Below are positions 6,195-8,030 of a DNA stretch of 8,030 bases, piece after piece (the stretch's first letter is position 1; each line of letters starts with the position of its first letter). Source of the stretch: Arthrobacter sp. (GTDB lineage: Bacteria > Actinomycetota > Actinomycetes > Actinomycetales > Micrococcaceae). A model generated the notes under the pieces. The model had not been told where the DNA came from. It did no database searches and saw only the letters and a program-made list of their open reading frames with translations. Made by a program: the position numbers and the translations under genes. The stretch lies in the NCBI GenBank assembly GCA_030147325.1, contig JASLAA010000278.1, forward strand, positions 1 through 8,030. The letters are read 5' to 3'.

Positions 6195-6941
6195 TCAGGC
6201 TGCGAGCGCCGGGAACGAGATGAACTGGACGACGATACCGGCGAGCGAACCACCGATGATCGGACCCACGATCGGTACCCAGGCGTAGGCCCAGTCGCTG
6301 CTGCCCTTGCCCTTGATCGGCAGGATCGCATGCGCGATACGCGGCCCGAGGTCACGGTTCGGGTTGATGGCGTAGCCTGTGGGTCCGCCGAGGGAGGCGC
6401 CGATACCGACGACGAGGAGCGCGACGGCGAGCGGACCGAGGCCCGAGGGCGTCGAACCGATCGCGATGATGACGAAGACGAGGACGAAGGTGCCGATGAT
6501 CTCCGTGACGAGGTTCCACCCGTAGGAACGGATGGCCGGCCCGGTTGCGAACACGCCGAGCTTGTTGGCGGGGTCCGGCTCCTCGTCGAAGTGCTGCTTG
6601 TAGGAGAGCCAGCAGAGCACGGCGCCCAGGATGGAGCCGATCATCTGCGCAGCGAGGTACGCGAGGGTCGTCACCAGGGTCTTGTCGACGCCGGGCGCGT
6701 ACTCGGCGGTGTCACCGTTGAACAGCAGGCCCATGGTGACGGCGAAGTTCAGGTGCGCACCGGAGAGTGCTGCAACGTAGATACCGGCGAAGACCGCGAG
6801 GCCCCAGCCGAAGTTGACCATGAGAAAGCCGCCGTTATTGCCCTTGGTCCGGGCGAGCGCGACATTCGCGACCACACCCGTACCGAGCAACAACAGCAGC
6901 ATTGTGCCGAAGGTTTCGGCGACGAATACTTCCAGAGACAT
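6195..6941 (-). CDS. glpF: Glycerol uptake facilitator (MIP/aquaglyceroporin family)
   Basis: Inner-membrane channel for passive glycerol entry, 248 residues with six hydrophobic helices, the usual MIP layout. The two pore half-helix signatures are present but altered: SGAHLNFAVT (NFA at 65-67 instead of NPA) and GYAINPNRDLGPR (NPN at 193-195 instead of NPA). The selectivity-filter Arg196 is kept, Trp46 in NFGWGLAVF matches the filter Trp of E. coli GlpF, and Tyr190 stands where E. coli has Phe200. The neighbours glpK and glpD support a glycerol role over a water channel. The start ATG has GAGGAG six bases upstream (6948-6953). Each motif change needs two base changes from the Pro or Ala codon, so single read errors do not explain them. 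Whether the pore is fully active is open. Confidence 0.94.
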   Translation of the reverse strand: MSLEVFVAETFGTMLLLLLGTGVVANVALARTKGNNGGFLMVNFGWGLAVFAGIYVAALSGAHLNFAVTMGLLFNGDTAEYAPGVDKTLVTTLAYLAAQMIGSILGAVLCWLSYKQHFDEEPDPANKLGVFATGPAIRSYGWNLVTEIIGTFVLVFVIIAIGSTPSGLGPLAVALLVVGIGASLGGPTGYAINPNRDLGPRIAHAILPIKGKGSSDWAYAWVPIVGPIIGGSLAGIVVQFISFPALAA

Positions 6942-6971
6942 CTTTGACTCCTCTATCTATTCATTTATTGA
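6942..6971 (-). promoter_or_regulatory. AT-rich glpF leader with ribosome binding site
   Basis: Right before glpF the minus strand reads TCAATAAATGAATAGATA then GAGGAG (6948-6953), six bases before ATG. Such an A+T-rich run stands out in this G+C-rich window and could hold a -10 box or a regulator site for the glpF-glpK unit. I cannot match it confidently to TANNNT plus a -35, nor to a GlpR operator. The ribosome site itself is clear. Confidence 0.4.
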
Positions 6972-6998
6972 CGGGTGCCGCCGCCTCGACGGCACCCG
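6972..6998 (-). terminator. Hairpin upstream of glpF (possible glpD terminator or leader structure)
   Basis: A perfect 9-bp stem, CGGGTGCCG / CGGCACCCG, with a nine-base loop. On the minus strand it is followed by the AT-rich TCAATAAATGAATAG. It lies about 83 bases after the glpD stop and 30 bases before the glpF start. It could end the glpD transcript or reduce read-through into glpF. The tail is A-rich rather than U-rich, so termination is uncertain. Confidence 0.45.
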
Positions 6999-7035
6999 CT
7001 GAGTTCCCCCCGGCAACTACTGCCGTTGGCACTGC

Positions 7036-7056
7036 ACCGCTGCATGGAGCAGCGGT
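7036..7056 (-). other. Hairpin just after glpD
   Basis: ACCGCTGC / GCAGCGGT, a perfect 8-bp stem with a five-base loop TCCAT, begins 24 bases after the glpD stop codon. No U-tract follows. It could be a U-less terminator or a 3'-end protecting structure for the glpD message. A smaller stem (CGGCA/TGCCG, 7011-7025) lies between it and the hairpin nearer glpF. Confidence 0.4.
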
Positions 7057-7080
7057 TCGACCCCGGTGCGGCGGGCGCCG

Positions 7081-8030
7081 CTAGGAGGTCAGGCTTTTGA
7101 CCTGCACGCGGTGGGCCTCGTCGAGGACCTGCGCGGCGAGTGCTATCTCGGCGTCGGCCTGAGCTGCGTCCCAGCCCAGCAACGGAGCCAGGGCGCCGGC
7201 GAGTTCGGCCAGGAGTTCCTCGGAGACGAGGCCACGGAAGGCCAGTGATGTCCGGCGGATCAGGACGTCGATCAGATGGCCGATCTGCTCGTGCTCCACC
7301 ATGTACTCGACCTCACGGGTGCTCAGCTCCTGGGTGGAGGCGAACATCCTGTCGGTGCCGTCGGCGAGGTAGTCGAGCACGTCCTCCGCGCGCGTCCCGT
7401 ACCTCGTCAGCAGGACCTCGACACGACTCTCGTCGAAGCCGGGCCGCACGGCGTCCCTGATCCAGGTGCGCTCCGCATCGTCGGACGTCGGGAAGTCCTT
7501 CCCGCCGCCGATCGCCACTCCCGCCGTCGACGTCGTGCGGGTCTTGCCGAGGGCAGCGAGCGTGTCGTTCGCGAGGTGCTCGGAGAGGGCGCGGAACGTG
7601 GTCCACTTTCCGCCGACGAGGCTGAGGGTCGTGACGGGGCGGCCTCCCATCTGCTCCTCGCGCTTCTCGATGCGGTAGTCGCGCGAGACGAAGCCGGGCT
7701 GGGTGTCATCATGTCGTGGCAGCGGCCGGACACCGGAGAAGCTGTAGACGATGTCGTCCTGGGTGACCTTGATGTCCGGGAACACATGCCCGATCAGTTC
7801 GAAGAAGTAGTCGATCTCCTCGTCCGTGCAGACGGCCTGCTCCGTGACGTCGACGTCGATGTCGGTGGTGCCGACGAGGACCCGATCCCCCATGGGATAG
7901 ATGAGGACGATCCGACCGTCGACGTGTTCGAAGAAGATCTCCGTGCCGTTGCAGGCCTCGAGCAGTTCGGGGTGGTCCAGGACGATGTGCGAGCCCTTGG
8001 TACCGCCCATGAACAGGGTCTCGGCTCCCA
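7081..8030 (-). CDS. glpD: FAD-dependent glycerol-3-phosphate dehydrogenase, C-terminal part (5' end beyond window)
   Basis: Membrane-associated flavoenzyme oxidising glycerol-3-phosphate to dihydroxyacetone phosphate and feeding electrons to the quinone pool. The frame is open to the right edge, so only the last 315 residues are present; an N-terminal FAD Rossmann motif must lie outside. The first Met at 8010 is internal, since GAETLF precedes it in frame. Seen: GGTKGSHIV, GDRVLVGTTDIDVD, the conserved SGVRPL, and SLVGGKWTTFR, all typical of GlpD/DAO-fold enzymes. These are followed by the helical C-terminal DAO_C-type domain (VEYMVEHEQIGHLIDVLIRRT). It stops at TAG 7081, 139 bases before glpF. 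The gene order glpD-glpF-glpK fits a glycerol catabolic cluster, either one operon with partial terminators or two units. Confidence 0.96.
   Translation of the reverse strand, partial: GAETLFMGGTKGSHIVLDHPELLEACNGTEIFFEHVDGRIVLIYPMGDRVLVGTTDIDVDVTEQAVCTDEEIDYFFELIGHVFPDIKVTQDDIVYSFSGVRPLPRHDDTQPGFVSRDYRIEKREEQMGGRPVTTLSLVGGKWTTFRALSEHLANDTLAALGKTRTTSTAGVAIGGGKDFPTSDDAERTWIRDAVRPGFDESRVEVLLTRYGTRAEDVLDYLADGTDRMFASTQELSTREVEYMVEHEQIGHLIDVLIRRTSLAFRGLVSEELLAELAGALAPLLGWDAAQADAEIALAAQVLDEAHRVQVKSLTS

Noticed and set aside
4591..6288. Plus-strand 565-codon open frame opposite glpK
   Set aside because: Antisense shadow of glpK caused by high third-position G+C; the sequence is low-complexity, rich in Arg, Gly, Asp and Val, and has no recognisable domain.

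Overview
The window is about 8 kb of high-GC actinobacterial chromosome. Every gene I can support is on the minus strand, so transcription runs from the right edge to the left. The LeuS, GlpF and GlpK sequences look like Micrococcaceae (an Arthrobacter-like organism). That placement is judgement from sequence flavour and gene order, not from a search. I see no insertion sequence, phage, CRISPR or RNA gene. All six protein genes are core or housekeeping functions.

Right half (8030 to 4563), glycerol use: the C-terminal part of glpD (FAD glycerol-3-phosphate dehydrogenase, cut by the window edge), then glpF (glycerol channel), then glpK (glycerol kinase). GlpF admits glycerol, GlpK phosphorylates it, and GlpD oxidises glycerol-3-phosphate to dihydroxyacetone phosphate. 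Several RNA hairpins lie in the glpD-glpF and glpF-glpK gaps. A strong hairpin closes the unit just after glpK. GlpF is odd: both of its NPA pore motifs are altered (NFA and NPN).

Left half (4520 to 1), leuS region: leucyl-tRNA synthetase (leuS), a DegV-family lipid-binding protein, and the start of comEA (DNA-uptake protein), which runs off the left edge. The spacing suggests a leuS-degV operon. comEA may also have its own leaderless promoter.

The most interesting element is the 179-base leader in front of leuS. It has a -10 box placed so that transcription would start on an ATG. That ATG opens an eight-residue ORF, MPRTLLLT, with three consecutive leucine codons. A perfect 10-bp hairpin follows directly, then a second terminator-like hairpin. 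This looks like a ribosome-mediated leucine attenuator controlling leuS, read from a leaderless leader peptide.
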